From Chitinophaga sp. XS-30 (GTDB lineage: Bacteria > Bacteroidota > Bacteroidia > Chitinophagales > Chitinophagaceae): a DNA stretch of 64,000 nucleotides. The first letter of the stretch is position 1. Every line of letters begins with the position of its first letter. A program made the position numbers and the translations under genes. The notes under the pieces were generated by a model, which did not search any database, had not been told where the DNA came from, and saw only the letters and a program-made list of their open reading frames with translations. The stretch is taken from the NCBI RefSeq assembly GCF_008086345.1, contig NZ_CP043006.1, positions 1,982,032 to 2,046,031 on the forward strand. The letters are read 5' to 3'. This document shows, piece by piece, positions 44,832 through 54,451 of this stretch.

Positions 44832-47066
44832 ATGGTAAAAAAGGAACAGCAGATGCAAACGAAAGAACATACCGTCAAACAAAGTTTTCCCGTTACCGGC
44901 ATGAGTTGCGCCGCCTGTGCAGGCAGCGTGGAAAGCATGCTTGGCGCACAGCCGGGCATCCGGTCCGTAGCGGTGAACTTTGCCAATAATACCGCCCTGG
45001 TGGAATATTCCCCCGAACAGGCAGACCCCGCCGCCTGGAAGAAATCCATCCAGTCCATCGGTTATGATCTGCTGACGGACAATGTAACGGAAAGCCTGGC
45101 CGCCCATCAGCAGGCACATTATAAAGCGCTGCGGAACAAAACCTGGCTGGCTATTGCTTTTGCTGTTCCCCTGGTGGTGATCGGGATGTTCTTCATGGAT
45201 ATTCCCTATGCCAATTACATCATGTGGGCACTGGCAACCCCGGTAGTGCTGATATTCGGCAGCCAGTTCTTCATCAACGCCTGGAAACAGGCCCGGCATG
45301 GCAAAGCGAACATGGATACCCTTGTGGCGCTGAGCACCGGCATCGCCTATATTTTCAGTGTATTCAATACCGTTAACCCGCAATTCTGGCACAGCCGCGG
45401 ACTGCACGCACATGTGTACTTCGAGGCCGCAGCTGTGGTGATCGCTTTTATTTTACTGGGCAAGATGCTGGAAGAAAAGGCAAAAGCATCTACTTCCTCC
45501 GCCATCAAAAAGCTGATGGGCCTGCAGCCGAATACGGTAGTGCGCGTAGGCGAAAGCGGTGCGGAGCAGATCGTTCCGCTGGGCGAAGTGCTGGTGAATG
45601 ATGTGCTGATCGTAAAACCGGGGGAACAGGTGCCGGTAGACGGAACGTTGACCAGCGGCAGTTCTTATGTGAATGAAAGCATGATCACCGGGGAGCCGGT
45701 ACCGGTGGCGAAGCAGGAAGGCGATACGGTATATGCCGGAACGCTGAACCAGAAAGGCAGTTTCCGTTTCCGGGCAAAACAGGTAGGCAGTGATACGCTG
45801 CTGGCGCAGATCATCCGCAGGGTGGAAGAAGCGCAAGGCTCCAAAGCACCGGTGCAGAAACTGGTAGACAAAGTTGCGGGCGTATTTGTGCCGGTGGTCA
45901 TGGGGATAGCTGTGCTGGCTTTTTTCTCCTGGGTCATCTGGGGCGGTGAAAACGGGCTGACGCAGGGGCTGCTGGCTATGGTGACCGTGCTGGTGATCGC
46001 CTGCCCCTGTGCGCTGGGACTGGCCACTCCTACCGCTATCATGACAGGCATGGGTAAAGGCGCGGAAAACGGCATCCTCATCAAGGATGCGGAAAGCCTC
46101 GAAAAAGCCTATCGCATAGAGGCGCTGATACTGGATAAAACAGGCACCATCACGGAAGGCCATCCGGAAGTGGCCGGAGAGTCCTGGCGGGCGGAAGGGG
46201 ACAGGTTGCGGTATGCTGCGGTGCTGACCGGACTGGAAGCACAATCCGAACACCCGCTGGCGGATGCCGTAGTACGCTACTTCCCGTTCGACCCTGTGCA
46301 TCCCGGGCACTTTGAAAGCCTCACAGGCCGCGGGGTGAAGGGAATATTCCAGGGCAGTACTTTTTATGCCGGCAACAAGGCTTTGCTGGATGAGCATCGT
46401 ATCAGTATTGCTGACACATTGCAGCAACAGGCCAATAAATGGCTGGAGCAGGCGCATACCGTGATCTGGTTTGCAGACGGAAAGGAAGCACTCGCGGCCA
46501 TTGCGGTGGCGGATAACGTAAAAGCTGGTTCCGCCCGGGCGGTGCAACGCCTGCAGCAAATGGGAGTGGAAGTGTATATGCTGACGGGAGACAATGCACA
46601 AACAGCCGCCGCCGTGGCTAAAGAAACCGGCATCCGCCATTTTGAAGCCGGTCTGCTGCCGGAGGATAAAGCAAACTTCATCGAAAAGCTGCAACAACAG
46701 GGCAAAACAGTAGCCATGGTAGGGGACGGGATCAACGACAGCCATGCGCTGGCACAGGCTGATGTAAGCATTGCCATGGGCAAAGGCACGGATATTGCGA
46801 TGGATGTGGCGATGATGACACTGATCTCTTCCGATCTGCAACAGCTGCCCAAGGCCATCAAACTCTCCCGTAAAACTGTACGCCTCATCCGCCAGAACCT
46901 TTTCTGGGCCTTTATTTACAACATCATCGGTATTCCCCTGGCTGCCGGAGTACTGTATTCCTCCACCGGGTTCATACTTAACCCGATGATCGCCGGAGCG
47001 GCCATGGCGCTCAGTTCTGTATCGGTCGTAAGCAACAGCCTCCGGCTGAAATGGGCGAAAATATAA
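44832..47066 (+). CDS. copA: Copper-exporting P1B-type ATPase
   Basis: A 744-aa heavy-metal P-type ATPase. One N-terminal HMA domain (about 17-85) has the metal pair Cys26/Cys29 in GMSCAACAGS. Eight predicted membrane segments include the CPC motif (about 392, IACPCALGLATPTA), which indicates Cu+. The phosphorylation motif DKTGTITEG (about 435), GDGINDSHAL and SEHPLADA complete the P-domain and N-domain. It lies 52 bases after the antiporter and 24 bases before a small HMA protein. Confidence 0.95.
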   Translation: MVKKEQQMQTKEHTVKQSFPVTGMSCAACAGSVESMLGAQPGIRSVAVNFANNTALVEYSPEQADPAAWKKSIQSIGYDLLTDNVTESLAAHQQAHYKALRNKTWLAIAFAVPLVVIGMFFMDIPYANYIMWALATPVVLIFGSQFFINAWKQARHGKANMDTLVALSTGIAYIFSVFNTVNPQFWHSRGLHAHVYFEAAAVVIAFILLGKMLEEKAKASTSSAIKKLMGLQPNTVVRVGESGAEQIVPLGEVLVNDVLIVKPGEQVPVDGTLTSGSSYVNESMITGEPVPVAKQEGDTVYAGTLNQKGSFRFRAKQVGSDTLLAQIIRRVEEAQGSKAPVQKLVDKVAGVFVPVVMGIAVLAFFSWVIWGGENGLTQGLLAMVTVLVIACPCALGLATPTAIMTGMGKGAENGILIKDAESLEKAYRIEALILDKTGTITEGHPEVAGESWRAEGDRLRYAAVLTGLEAQSEHPLADAVVRYFPFDPVHPGHFESLTGRGVKGIFQGSTFYAGNKALLDEHRISIADTLQQQANKWLEQAHTVIWFADGKEALAAIAVADNVKAGSARAVQRLQQMGVEVYMLTGDNAQTAAAVAKETGIRHFEAGLLPEDKANFIEKLQQQGKTVAMVGDGINDSHALAQADVSIAMGKGTDIAMDVAMMTLISSDLQQLPKAIKLSRKTVRLIRQNLFWAFIYNIIGIPLAAGVLYSSTGFILNPMIAGAAMALSSVSVVSNSLRLKWAKI

Positions 47067-47090
47067 TTATCGAATTAAAAAACAACAAGC

Positions 47091-47300
47091 ATGAAAACGT
47101 TGAAGTTCAAGACCAATATTAATTGTAGCGGCTGTATCAGATCAGTAACGCCTTTCCTCGATGGGGAGAAAGAGATCGCGCATTGGGAAGTGGATATCGT
47201 CAATCCGGACAAGGTACTCACGGTATCTACAGGGACCCTGTCTGCCGGAGAAGTAAAAGAAGTAGTGAAGAAAGCAGGATACACGGCGGAAGAAGTATAA
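47091..47300 (+). CDS. Small HMA-domain copper chaperone-like protein
   Basis: A 69-aa protein made of a single heavy-metal-associated fold, with Cys12 and Cys15 in NINCSGCIRSV. It probably passes Cu+ to the adjacent ATPase. The CSGC form differs from the CAAC site of the ATPase. Length matches CopZ-like chaperones. It is followed by a strong terminator. Confidence 0.9.
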   Translation: MKTLKFKTNINCSGCIRSVTPFLDGEKEIAHWEVDIVNPDKVLTVSTGTLSAGEVKEVVKKAGYTAEEV

Positions 47301-47320
47301 TGAGGAAACCGGTATTGGTA

Positions 47321-47358
47321 AACGGGTGCGGCCTGCGGGTCGCATCCGTTTTTTTTTA
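47321..47358 (+). terminator. Rho-independent terminator of the copper genes
   Basis: AACGGGTGCG pairs with CGCATCCGTT (one G-T pair) around a 10-nt loop and is followed by a run of eight or nine T residues. It lies 20 bases past the HMA-protein stop. Confidence 0.88.
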
Positions 47359-47372
47359 TTATCTTGATAGAT

Positions 47373-47900
47373 ATGAGAATAACTGGGCTGTTAATATTGA
47401 CCATATGGTTTTCCTCGTGCCGGTTTTTTAGCGAAAAGCGGGCAAAGGAAGAGCAGGTTGAACTTTGGAAAGAAAGGGTGAATAGTCCTGTTCACATACA
47501 GCAACCTGCCTTTGAAGGATATATTTATCCAAGGGCATTTAAAGCAGCTGCCTTGTATCCCGGCCGGTTTACACCAGGAGAAGCAGATATCATACTGGTG
47601 GAGAAAGTGTTGTCCAGACAATTAAAAATACTGAACGAGTCTTCATTCACTGCAACCTGGCATCCTGCAAAGGTTCATGAGGAACTGCCGGGGTATGTAC
47701 GGCAGTATGTCGGATATATAGATGACAGGGGCGAGAAGATTATATGGATCAATTGCACATATGAGCCGGATATCAGGCAGAGGCCCCGGTATGGGGATGG
47801 GATCATTAAAATGCGCGATGGAGGAAGCGCATACTGGAACGCACGGGTGAATCTTTCAACGGGTAAGCTATTCAATCTGTATATTAATGACGATGTCTGA
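47373..47900 (+). CDS. Orphan lipoprotein, function unknown
   Basis: A 175-aa predicted lipoprotein. MRITGLLILTIWFSSC ends in a lipobox with Cys16. The mature part has no motif I recognise; it contains YIYPRAFKAAALYPGRFTP, a basic mid-region and a C-terminal strand pattern NARVNLSTGKLFNLYIND. Codon use is more AT-rich than in the flanking genes. It is a single gene behind the copper terminator. A role cannot be inferred from neighbours. Confidence 0.72.
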   Translation: MRITGLLILTIWFSSCRFFSEKRAKEEQVELWKERVNSPVHIQQPAFEGYIYPRAFKAAALYPGRFTPGEADIILVEKVLSRQLKILNESSFTATWHPAKVHEELPGYVRQYVGYIDDRGEKIIWINCTYEPDIRQRPRYGDGIIKMRDGGSAYWNARVNLSTGKLFNLYINDDV

Positions 47901-48020
47901 TCCAATTTATACCCTGCTCCTCAAATCCCGGATTTTAGCCGTAATTTCCCGTCTTAGCACCAATAATAGCTGACCAAATCTATTCCTTAATGCTCATGCC
48001 AACAAATTGCTGTACGACTT

Positions 48021-49058
48021 ATGAATGATAAAGGCCCGGAAATGAAACGCCTTTCCCTGAAGGATGTGGCCCGTATGGCCGGAGTGGCGCCGTCTACCGT
48101 ATCATTCGTTTTGAATGGGAAGGCCCGCCAGATGCGCATCAGCGATGAGCTGGCCGCAAAGGTCATGGCCGTTGTGAAAAAAACAGGGTATCAGCCGCAC
48201 CATGTGGCGGTGAACCTGCGTACCGGCCAGTCCAAAACACTGGGCCTTATTGTAGAAAGCATCTCGGGCAGCTTCTTTGCTGCACTTGCCAGAGTGATTG
48301 AAACGGAAGCGGACCGCTTTGGCTACAAGATCGTGTATTGCAGCACAGAGAACAATGCCAGCAAAGGAAGCGAACTGATCCGCATGCTGTCCAGGCAGCA
48401 GGTGGATGGTTACCTGATCACACCCGCTGCCGGCATGGAAAAAGATATACAGCAGCTGCTGGCGCATAAACGCCCGGTTGTGCTGATGGACAGCTATTTC
48501 CCGGAACTGGAGGTGCCGTATGTGTTGATCAATAATTATGAAGGTGTAAAAGAAGGCATCACCCACCTGCTTGCAAAAGGATATAAAAAGATAGGGTTTG
48601 TGACGGTGGATATGGAACTGGTACAGGTGCAGCAGCGCCTGAAGGCCTACAAGGATACCCTGCGGGACCATGGCATCTCCGTGCATAGCAGGCAGATATT
48701 GAAGCTCTCATACAACAGTCCCCGTGAAGAAGCGATCACCAGGATCCAGGAGCTCATCCGCGGAAATAAAGGCATGGATGCTATATTCTTTTCCACCAAT
48801 TACCTGGGCATCCTGGGCCTGGAAAGCATAGCGGGCCTTGGTCTGACGATCCCGGGAGATCTGGCGATGGTGTGTTTTGATGATCATGATATCTTCCGCC
48901 TGTACCCTCCAGGCATAACGGTCGTGCAGCAGCCCATCGAAGACATTGCCAAAACCGCGATGGGATTGCTCATGCAGCAGCTGGACAAGAACAGGGAGCC
49001 TGCAAAGAATACCCATGTGGAACTACCCGGCAAATTCATACAACGCGGCTCCGCATAA
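48021..49058 (+). CDS. LacI-family transcriptional regulator (upstream of GH92)
   Basis: A 345-aa regulator with helix-turn-helix (SLKDVARMAGVAPSTVSFVL), hinge (LRTGQSKTLGLIVE) and sugar-binding-like domain. The start is either 48021 or the ATG at 48042 (MKRLSLKDVA). It precedes a GH92 gene on the same strand after a 463-base spacer that contains an AAATCGATTT palindrome, a possible operator. Its length and layout are standard. The ligand is unknown; mannose-related sugars are a guess from the neighbour. Confidence 0.9.
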   Translation: MNDKGPEMKRLSLKDVARMAGVAPSTVSFVLNGKARQMRISDELAAKVMAVVKKTGYQPHHVAVNLRTGQSKTLGLIVESISGSFFAALARVIETEADRFGYKIVYCSTENNASKGSELIRMLSRQQVDGYLITPAAGMEKDIQQLLAHKRPVVLMDSYFPELEVPYVLINNYEGVKEGITHLLAKGYKKIGFVTVDMELVQVQQRLKAYKDTLRDHGISVHSRQILKLSYNSPREEAITRIQELIRGNKGMDAIFFSTNYLGILGLESIAGLGLTIPGDLAMVCFDDHDIFRLYPPGITVVQQPIEDIAKTAMGLLMQQLDKNREPAKNTHVELPGKFIQRGSA

Positions 49059-49521
49059 CCATGCACCACAGAAAAAATGCCGGCGTTTTCGCATGAATCC
49101 CGCCAGGGAAAGTGTATATTGCCAAACTGCGAAATATCCAATACTTCAATTATCTTTGGGCCGGCCCCTGACCGGCAAGAACTGCAGATTATTTTTTAAG
49201 GAGAAATGAAGGAGATTGGGTCAGGTTTGGTAAATTTACCGCCGCAAGTTGACAACAATACCGGTTTCAGGACCAGGTAAATGGATTGCTTCCCTATTCC
49301 TTGGCAGTTAAAAATGATCCTGAAACAGGAACGGAGGGAGTACATTCATAAATTATTATATAGTGCTTATCATACAAACAATAAAGAGTAGCATCTAACG
49401 GCTGGCCCATTCCTGGGCCGGCCCACGTTTATTATGCTAAATCGATTTTGTAGTGAATGGATGTAATAATTGATTGAAAATTAAAGTGATGAACATGATT
49501 AAAATAAAATATTTTACACAC
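49059..49521. other. 463-base structured spacer upstream of GH92
   Basis: No convincing gene. It contains an exact TATCTTTG -7 box at 49151-49158, two copies of the palindrome GGGCCGGCCC (49158-49167 and 49415-49424), a GTTTCAGGA/TCCTGAAAC stem (49264-49272 with 49318-49326), a near-perfect stem at 49400-49423, and AAATCGATTT at 49439-49448. A long structured leader or several operators would fit. Confidence 0.55.
49439..49448. promoter_or_regulatory. Possible LacI-type half of control site
   Basis: AAATCGATTT is a 10-bp palindrome with central CG, 73 bases upstream of the GH92 start and downstream of a LacI-type gene. It is short, so chance is possible. Confidence 0.35.
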
Positions 49522-51813
49522 ATGAAAAAGGCAGCATGGAGTTTCCTTGCCCTGTTCGCAGGCTTCCAGACCAGCGCGCAGACCGTATCCTCAGTGACGG
49601 ACCCTGTAGAGTGGGTGAACCCCTTGATGGGTACCGATTCGAAGGTCAGCCTCTCTAACGGCAATACCTATCCCGCAGTGGCTACCCCCTGGGGCATGAA
49701 CTTCTGGATGCCGCAAACCAATACCATGGGTAATGGTTGGGCCTACCAGTATGGGGCGGACAAGATCCGCGGCTTCAAACAGACGCACCAGCCCTCCCCC
49801 TGGATCAACGACTACGGCCAGTTCTCTATCATGCCGGTAACGGGGAAACTGCGCTTCCACCAGGATGCCCGCGCCAGCTGGTACTCTCACAAAGCGGAAG
49901 TTGCCAAACCCTATTATTACAGCGTGTACCTGGCTGACGCAGACGTTACCACCGAGATCACCCCCACCGAAAGAGCTGCCCAGTTCCGCTTTACCTATCC
50001 GGCATCAGACAGCTCCTTTGTAGTCGTGGACGCATTCGACAGAGGCTCCCACATCAAGATCCTCCCGCAGGAGAAAAAGATCATCGGTTATACCACCCGC
50101 AACAGCGGTGGTGTTCCCAAGAACTTCAAGAACTACTTCGTCATCTATTTCGATAAGCCGTTTACCATAGCCCACACCTGGAATGGCGACAAGCTGGAAA
50201 AGGGTGTGCTGGAACTGACGGATGGCCATGTTGGCGCCATCGTAGGTTTCAAAACGGCCAAAGGCGAAAAGGTGGGCCTCAGGGTAGCGTCTTCCTTTAT
50301 CAGTTTCGAGCAGGCCGAACTGAACCTGAAACGTGAACTGGGCAACGATGCTTTCGATGTCACCAAACAGAAAGCCAAGGCAAGCTGGAACAAGGAACTG
50401 AGCCGCCTTTCCCCCGAAGGAGGGACAGTGGACCAGGTACGTACCTTCTACTCCTGCCTCTACCGCGCCCTGCTTTTCCCGCGCAAGTTCTATGAATATG
50501 ACGCGCAGAACAGAGTGGTGCATTACAGTCCCTTTAACGGCGAAGTATTGCCCGGATACATGTTCACCGATAACGGTTTCTGGGATACCTTCCGCTCGCA
50601 GTTCCCTTTCCTCACCCTGATGTACCCTGAAATGAACAGCCACATCATGGAAGGCCTGGTGAACACCTACAAGGAAAGCGGCTGGTTGCCGGAATGGGCC
50701 AGCCCGGGGCACCGCGACTGCATGATCGGTTCCAACTCCGCTTCTCTCATTGCGGACTCCTACCTGAAAGGTATCCGCGGTTACGATATCAATACCCTCT
50801 ACGAAGCGCTGCTGAAGAACAGCGAGAACGAAGGTCCCCTGACCTCCGTAGGCCGTAAAGGTGTTAAATTCTATAACGAGCTGGGCTATGTTCCGTATGA
50901 CGTGAACATCAACGAAAATGCCGCCCGTACGCTGGAGTATGCGTATGACGACTTCACCATCTACAAGCTTGCCATCGCGTTGAAGCGCCCGCAGGAAGAG
51001 ATCGAACGGTTCCGGAAACGCAGCCAGTTCTACCGTAATCTCTTTGATCCGGAAACAAAGCTGATGCGCGGTAAAAACAAGGACGGCAAATTCCAGGCGC
51101 CTTTCAATCCCTTCAAATGGGGAGATGCCTTCACCGAAGGCAACAGCTGGCATTATACCTGGTCTGTATTCCACGACATCCAGGGCCTGGCCGACCTCAT
51201 GGGCGGAAGGGAAAGTTTTGCGGAAATGCTGGACTCCGTGTTCAACATGCCTCCGGTGTATGATGAAAGCTATTACGGTGGCGTGATCCACGAGATCCGC
51301 GAAATGCAGATCGCCAACATGGGCCAGTATGCACACGGCAACCAGCCCATTCAGCACATGATCTATCTGTACAATTACGCAGGCCAGCCCTGGAAAGCCC
51401 AGTACTGGGTGCGCCAGGTGATGGACAGGCTGTACCATTCCGGTCCTGATGGCTATTGCGGTGATGAAGACAATGGGCAGACTTCCGCCTGGTACGTGTT
51501 CTCCGCCATGGGTTTCTACCCGGTTTGTCCGGGTACGGACCAGTACGTTTTCGGAGCGCCGTTGTTCCCGAAAATGACGGTAACTATGGAGAACGGAAAG
51601 AAACTGGTGATCGAAGCACCCGGCAACAGCGCTGCCAATGTTTACGCACAAAGCATTTCGCTGAACGGCAAGAACTACGGCAAGAACTGGATCAGTCATG
51701 CAGACCTGCAAAAGGGCGGTGTGCTGAAAGTAGTGATGGGTGCGCAACCGGAAAAAACGAGGGGAACGAAGGAAGAAGCCTTCCCTTATTCCTATTCAAC
51801 GGAGAAAAAATAA
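49522..51813 (+). CDS. GH92 family glycosidase (alpha-mannosidase type), first copy
   Basis: A 763-aa exported alpha-mannosidase-type enzyme. I start at 49522 because MKKAAWSFLALFAGFQTSAQ is a clean signal peptide; in-frame ATGs at 49474 and 49495 only add a charged extension. GH92 hallmarks: VNPLMGTDSK at the mature N-terminus, YPAVATPWGMNFW, the catalytic-acid region TEGNSWHYTWSVFHD and the base region GDEDNGQTSAWYVFSAMGFYP. Enzymes of this family remove alpha-linked mannose from N-glycans or mannan in a Ca-dependent way. It has a terminator at 51956-51982. Confidence 0.94.
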   Translation: MKKAAWSFLALFAGFQTSAQTVSSVTDPVEWVNPLMGTDSKVSLSNGNTYPAVATPWGMNFWMPQTNTMGNGWAYQYGADKIRGFKQTHQPSPWINDYGQFSIMPVTGKLRFHQDARASWYSHKAEVAKPYYYSVYLADADVTTEITPTERAAQFRFTYPASDSSFVVVDAFDRGSHIKILPQEKKIIGYTTRNSGGVPKNFKNYFVIYFDKPFTIAHTWNGDKLEKGVLELTDGHVGAIVGFKTAKGEKVGLRVASSFISFEQAELNLKRELGNDAFDVTKQKAKASWNKELSRLSPEGGTVDQVRTFYSCLYRALLFPRKFYEYDAQNRVVHYSPFNGEVLPGYMFTDNGFWDTFRSQFPFLTLMYPEMNSHIMEGLVNTYKESGWLPEWASPGHRDCMIGSNSASLIADSYLKGIRGYDINTLYEALLKNSENEGPLTSVGRKGVKFYNELGYVPYDVNINENAARTLEYAYDDFTIYKLAIALKRPQEEIERFRKRSQFYRNLFDPETKLMRGKNKDGKFQAPFNPFKWGDAFTEGNSWHYTWSVFHDIQGLADLMGGRESFAEMLDSVFNMPPVYDESYYGGVIHEIREMQIANMGQYAHGNQPIQHMIYLYNYAGQPWKAQYWVRQVMDRLYHSGPDGYCGDEDNGQTSAWYVFSAMGFYPVCPGTDQYVFGAPLFPKMTVTMENGKKLVIEAPGNSAANVYAQSISLNGKNYGKNWISHADLQKGGVLKVVMGAQPEKTRGTKEEAFPYSYSTEKK

Positions 51814-51955
51814 ACGGGGAATCAGTCAGCAGGTGATGCGTGGAATTTGCACAACAGATGCAACGGGCTAACCAAAAAACTGTTTCACTGTAATCGAACT
51901 ATAAAGATCCTGGAATAGTAGCAACTTGCTATTTCATTGTTCACTGTAGACACTA

Positions 51956-51982
51956 CATCCCGATTCTTCGGGATGTTTTTTT
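51956..51982 (+). terminator. Rho-independent terminator of the first GH92 gene
   Basis: CATCCCGA pairs exactly with TCGGGATG around a 4-nt loop, followed by seven T residues. It ends 4 bases before the stop of the convergent second GH92 gene. Confidence 0.9.
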
Positions 51983-51986
51983 ATGC

Positions 51987-54269
51987 CTACTTTGCGGGTT
52001 TGGCGGCCATGTGGAAAACGATCCTGCCGCCGTTCATGATATCGTCATGAGAAAGAAAGCGGCTGTTCAAAGGGTTGTCGTTCAGCTCTATTTTCTTCAC
52101 ATATACATTTTTAGCGCTCTGGTTCACGGCTTCCACGGTAAAGGTCTTGCCGTTTTCCAGCTGCAGCGTGGCAGACCGGATGGCGGGGCTGCCCAGTGCA
52201 TATTCCGTAGCGCCGGGAGCAACGGGGTAGAAGCCCAGCGCGCTGAAAATGTACCATGCGCTCATCTGTCCGCAGTCGTCATTCCCTCCAAGCCCGTCTG
52301 CTGTGGGTTTATACATTTTTTCCAGGATCATGCGCACACGTTCCTGTGTTTTCCATGGAGCATCCGTCCAGTTGTACAGGTAAGCCGCATGATGAGCCGG
52401 TTCGTTGCCGTGTACATAGTTGCCGATGATCCCCTCGCGCGTGATATCCTCCGTTTCCGCAAAGAATTCATCCGGCAGGTGCATGGTAAAGAGGGAATCC
52501 AGGTGACCGGTGAATTGTTTTTTGCCGCCCATCAGCGCGATCATCTCCACCGGGTACTGCGGGACGTACAGGCTGTAGTTCCAGGCATTCCCTTCAATGT
52601 ATCCCTGGCCGTGGGTGCTGAGCACATCAAATTCTTTCCGGAAAGAACCGTCGCTGAGCCTGGGGCGCATGAAACCGGTAGAAGGGTCGAATACGTTGCG
52701 GTAGTTTTCCGAACGTTTGATGAATTCCTGGTACAGATCGTTGCGGCCCAGTTTTTTGGCGGCCTGGGCAATGCACCAGTCGTCATACGCATATTCCAGC
52801 GTTTTGGATACGGAGGAGCCGTTCTTGTCTTCCGGCACATATCCCATATCCATATAATAGCCGAGCCCATCGTATTTCCGGTACCTGGCGGTGGTGGCGC
52901 AGGCTTCCAGGGCGGCATGGGCATCGTAACTTCCGGTATTGCCTTTCATAATGGCATCGGCCACTACGGAAACGCTGTGATAACCGATCATGCACCAGTT
53001 TTCGTTGGCATGGTGGCTCCAGACCGGCAGCATGTTATGCACGCTCTGGTTGTAGTGTTCGAGCATGGAGCGTACCATGTCCGCATTCCGCTTCGGCTGA
53101 ACGATATTAAAGAAGGGATGCAGGGCGCGATAGGTGTCCCAGAGCGAGAAGGTCGTATAATTGGTAAATCCGTCAGCCTTGTGGTTCAGCTGATCCAGCC
53201 CCCGGTAGCCGCCGTCCACGTCCATATAAGTGGTGGGGCCGAGGAAGGTATGGTACATGGCGGTGTAGAAGTTTACCATATCATCTTCGCTCAGGGCTTT
53301 TACCCTGATCTTTGCCAGTTCTTTGTTCCATTCCGCCTGGCCCTTGCGTTTCACGGCATCGAAGTCCCAGCCCGGCGCTTCGGTGCGCAGGTTGTTGAGC
53401 GCGCCTGCGGTGCTTACCGGGGACAATGCGAATTTCACCTGGATCTTTTCACCTGGTTGGGCATCGAAATCGAACCAGGCCCTGATCCGGCGGCCGGCCA
53501 TTTCAGGGAAGTCGGTCGTCTGATCGAATTTCCGCCAGAAACCGCGGTACACATCATTGGCATAGTTCTGATGGCCGTACTTTTTGATGGGTTTGCTGAA
53601 GGTCATGGCAAAATAGACCGTACGGGTTCTGGCCCAGCCGCTGGTCTGCCGGTAGCCGGTGATCAGGGAATCGTTCTCCACCCGTACGAAGGTCCACACA
53701 TTCTTGTTGTCATAATTATAGATACCCGCCATCAGGTCCAGTATAATATGGGCGTTCCCGCCGTCCTGGAAGGTGTATTGGTGGAAGCCCACGCGGTTGG
53801 TGGCGGTGAGTTCGGCCAGGATGTTATGGTCATCCAGCTTTACTTTGTAATAAGCCGCTTCGGCGGTCTCGTTGTCATGCGAAAAACGGGAGCGGTAACC
53901 ATTCTGTGGCTGGTCCGCCGTTCCGGGGTTCAATTGGAGGGCGCCGGTGGTGGGCATGATGAGGAAATCCCCCAGGTCCGAATGCCCGGTGCCGCTGAAA
54001 TGGGTGTGGCTGAAACCCACGATGGTCTTGTCAATGTACTGATAACCAGCGCAGTACTTGTACACGTCCGGGTTGTATTTGCCATTCATCTCGTAGGGAA
54101 TGGTATCCGTTTCCGGGCTGAGCTGCACCATGCCGAAGGGGACCGTGGCCCCCGGGTAGGTATGCCCCATTTTTGCTGTGCCGATGATAGGCTTTACATA
54201 TTGTACCAGGTCCTGCCCAAAAACCAGGGTGGGGGACAATAATAAAAGCGCGAGGGAAAATCTTCTCAT
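51987..54269 (-). CDS. GH92 family glycosidase (alpha-mannosidase type), second copy
   Basis: A 760-aa exported GH92 enzyme. The start at 54269 gives the signal peptide MRRFSLALLLLSPTLVFGQ; the frame is open to 54362 but those 31 residues are unlike a signal. Hallmarks: VKPIIGTAKMGHTYPGATV, SGTGHSDLGDF, the acid region YIEGNAWNYSLYVPQ and the base region GGNDDCGQMSAWYIFSALGFYP. It differs clearly from the first copy (WNYS against WHYT), so the two probably cleave different mannosyl linkages. It converges on the first copy. A TATCTTTG box lies 26 bases upstream. Confidence 0.94.
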   Translation of the reverse strand: MRRFSLALLLLSPTLVFGQDLVQYVKPIIGTAKMGHTYPGATVPFGMVQLSPETDTIPYEMNGKYNPDVYKYCAGYQYIDKTIVGFSHTHFSGTGHSDLGDFLIMPTTGALQLNPGTADQPQNGYRSRFSHDNETAEAAYYKVKLDDHNILAELTATNRVGFHQYTFQDGGNAHIILDLMAGIYNYDNKNVWTFVRVENDSLITGYRQTSGWARTRTVYFAMTFSKPIKKYGHQNYANDVYRGFWRKFDQTTDFPEMAGRRIRAWFDFDAQPGEKIQVKFALSPVSTAGALNNLRTEAPGWDFDAVKRKGQAEWNKELAKIRVKALSEDDMVNFYTAMYHTFLGPTTYMDVDGGYRGLDQLNHKADGFTNYTTFSLWDTYRALHPFFNIVQPKRNADMVRSMLEHYNQSVHNMLPVWSHHANENWCMIGYHSVSVVADAIMKGNTGSYDAHAALEACATTARYRKYDGLGYYMDMGYVPEDKNGSSVSKTLEYAYDDWCIAQAAKKLGRNDLYQEFIKRSENYRNVFDPSTGFMRPRLSDGSFRKEFDVLSTHGQGYIEGNAWNYSLYVPQYPVEMIALMGGKKQFTGHLDSLFTMHLPDEFFAETEDITREGIIGNYVHGNEPAHHAAYLYNWTDAPWKTQERVRMILEKMYKPTADGLGGNDDCGQMSAWYIFSALGFYPVAPGATEYALGSPAIRSATLQLENGKTFTVEAVNQSAKNVYVKKIELNDNPLNSRFLSHDDIMNGGRIVFHMAAKPAK

Positions 54270-54295
54270 GCGTTGCGAATTGGTTTTAATGCTAC

Positions 54296-54303
54296 CAAAG
54301 ATA
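54296..54303 (-). promoter_or_regulatory. Candidate -7 box of the second GH92 gene
   Basis: TATCTTTG on the minus strand matches TAnnTTTG exactly and would give a leader of about 20 nt. The -33 element is not clear. It supports the 54269 start. Confidence 0.5.
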
Positions 54304-54451
54304 AATCGTTTTAGCGTAGATAGGTAGCGGTTTTCCATGTGTTTTGCAGATGTTCCCCGCAAGGGGTTCTGCTTTTTTTTGAAATTTTTTTTGCCCCCGA
54401 TACCCCCGATTTGTATTTATGCTCAGTCTTAGTAGCATATCCGGGTTTACC

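Noticed and set aside
49206..49280. A 24-codon frame after AAGGAG in the GH92 leader, possible leader peptide
   Set aside because: The spacing from AAGGAG to ATG is only 2 bases and the peptide has no regulatory codon run.
50005..51747. A 580-codon minus-strand frame opposite the first GH92 gene
   Set aside because: Antisense shadow with no recognisable domain.
52011..54242. A 743-codon plus-strand frame opposite the second GH92 gene
   Set aside because: The frame is open because of codon bias in the real gene; its translation shows no domains.
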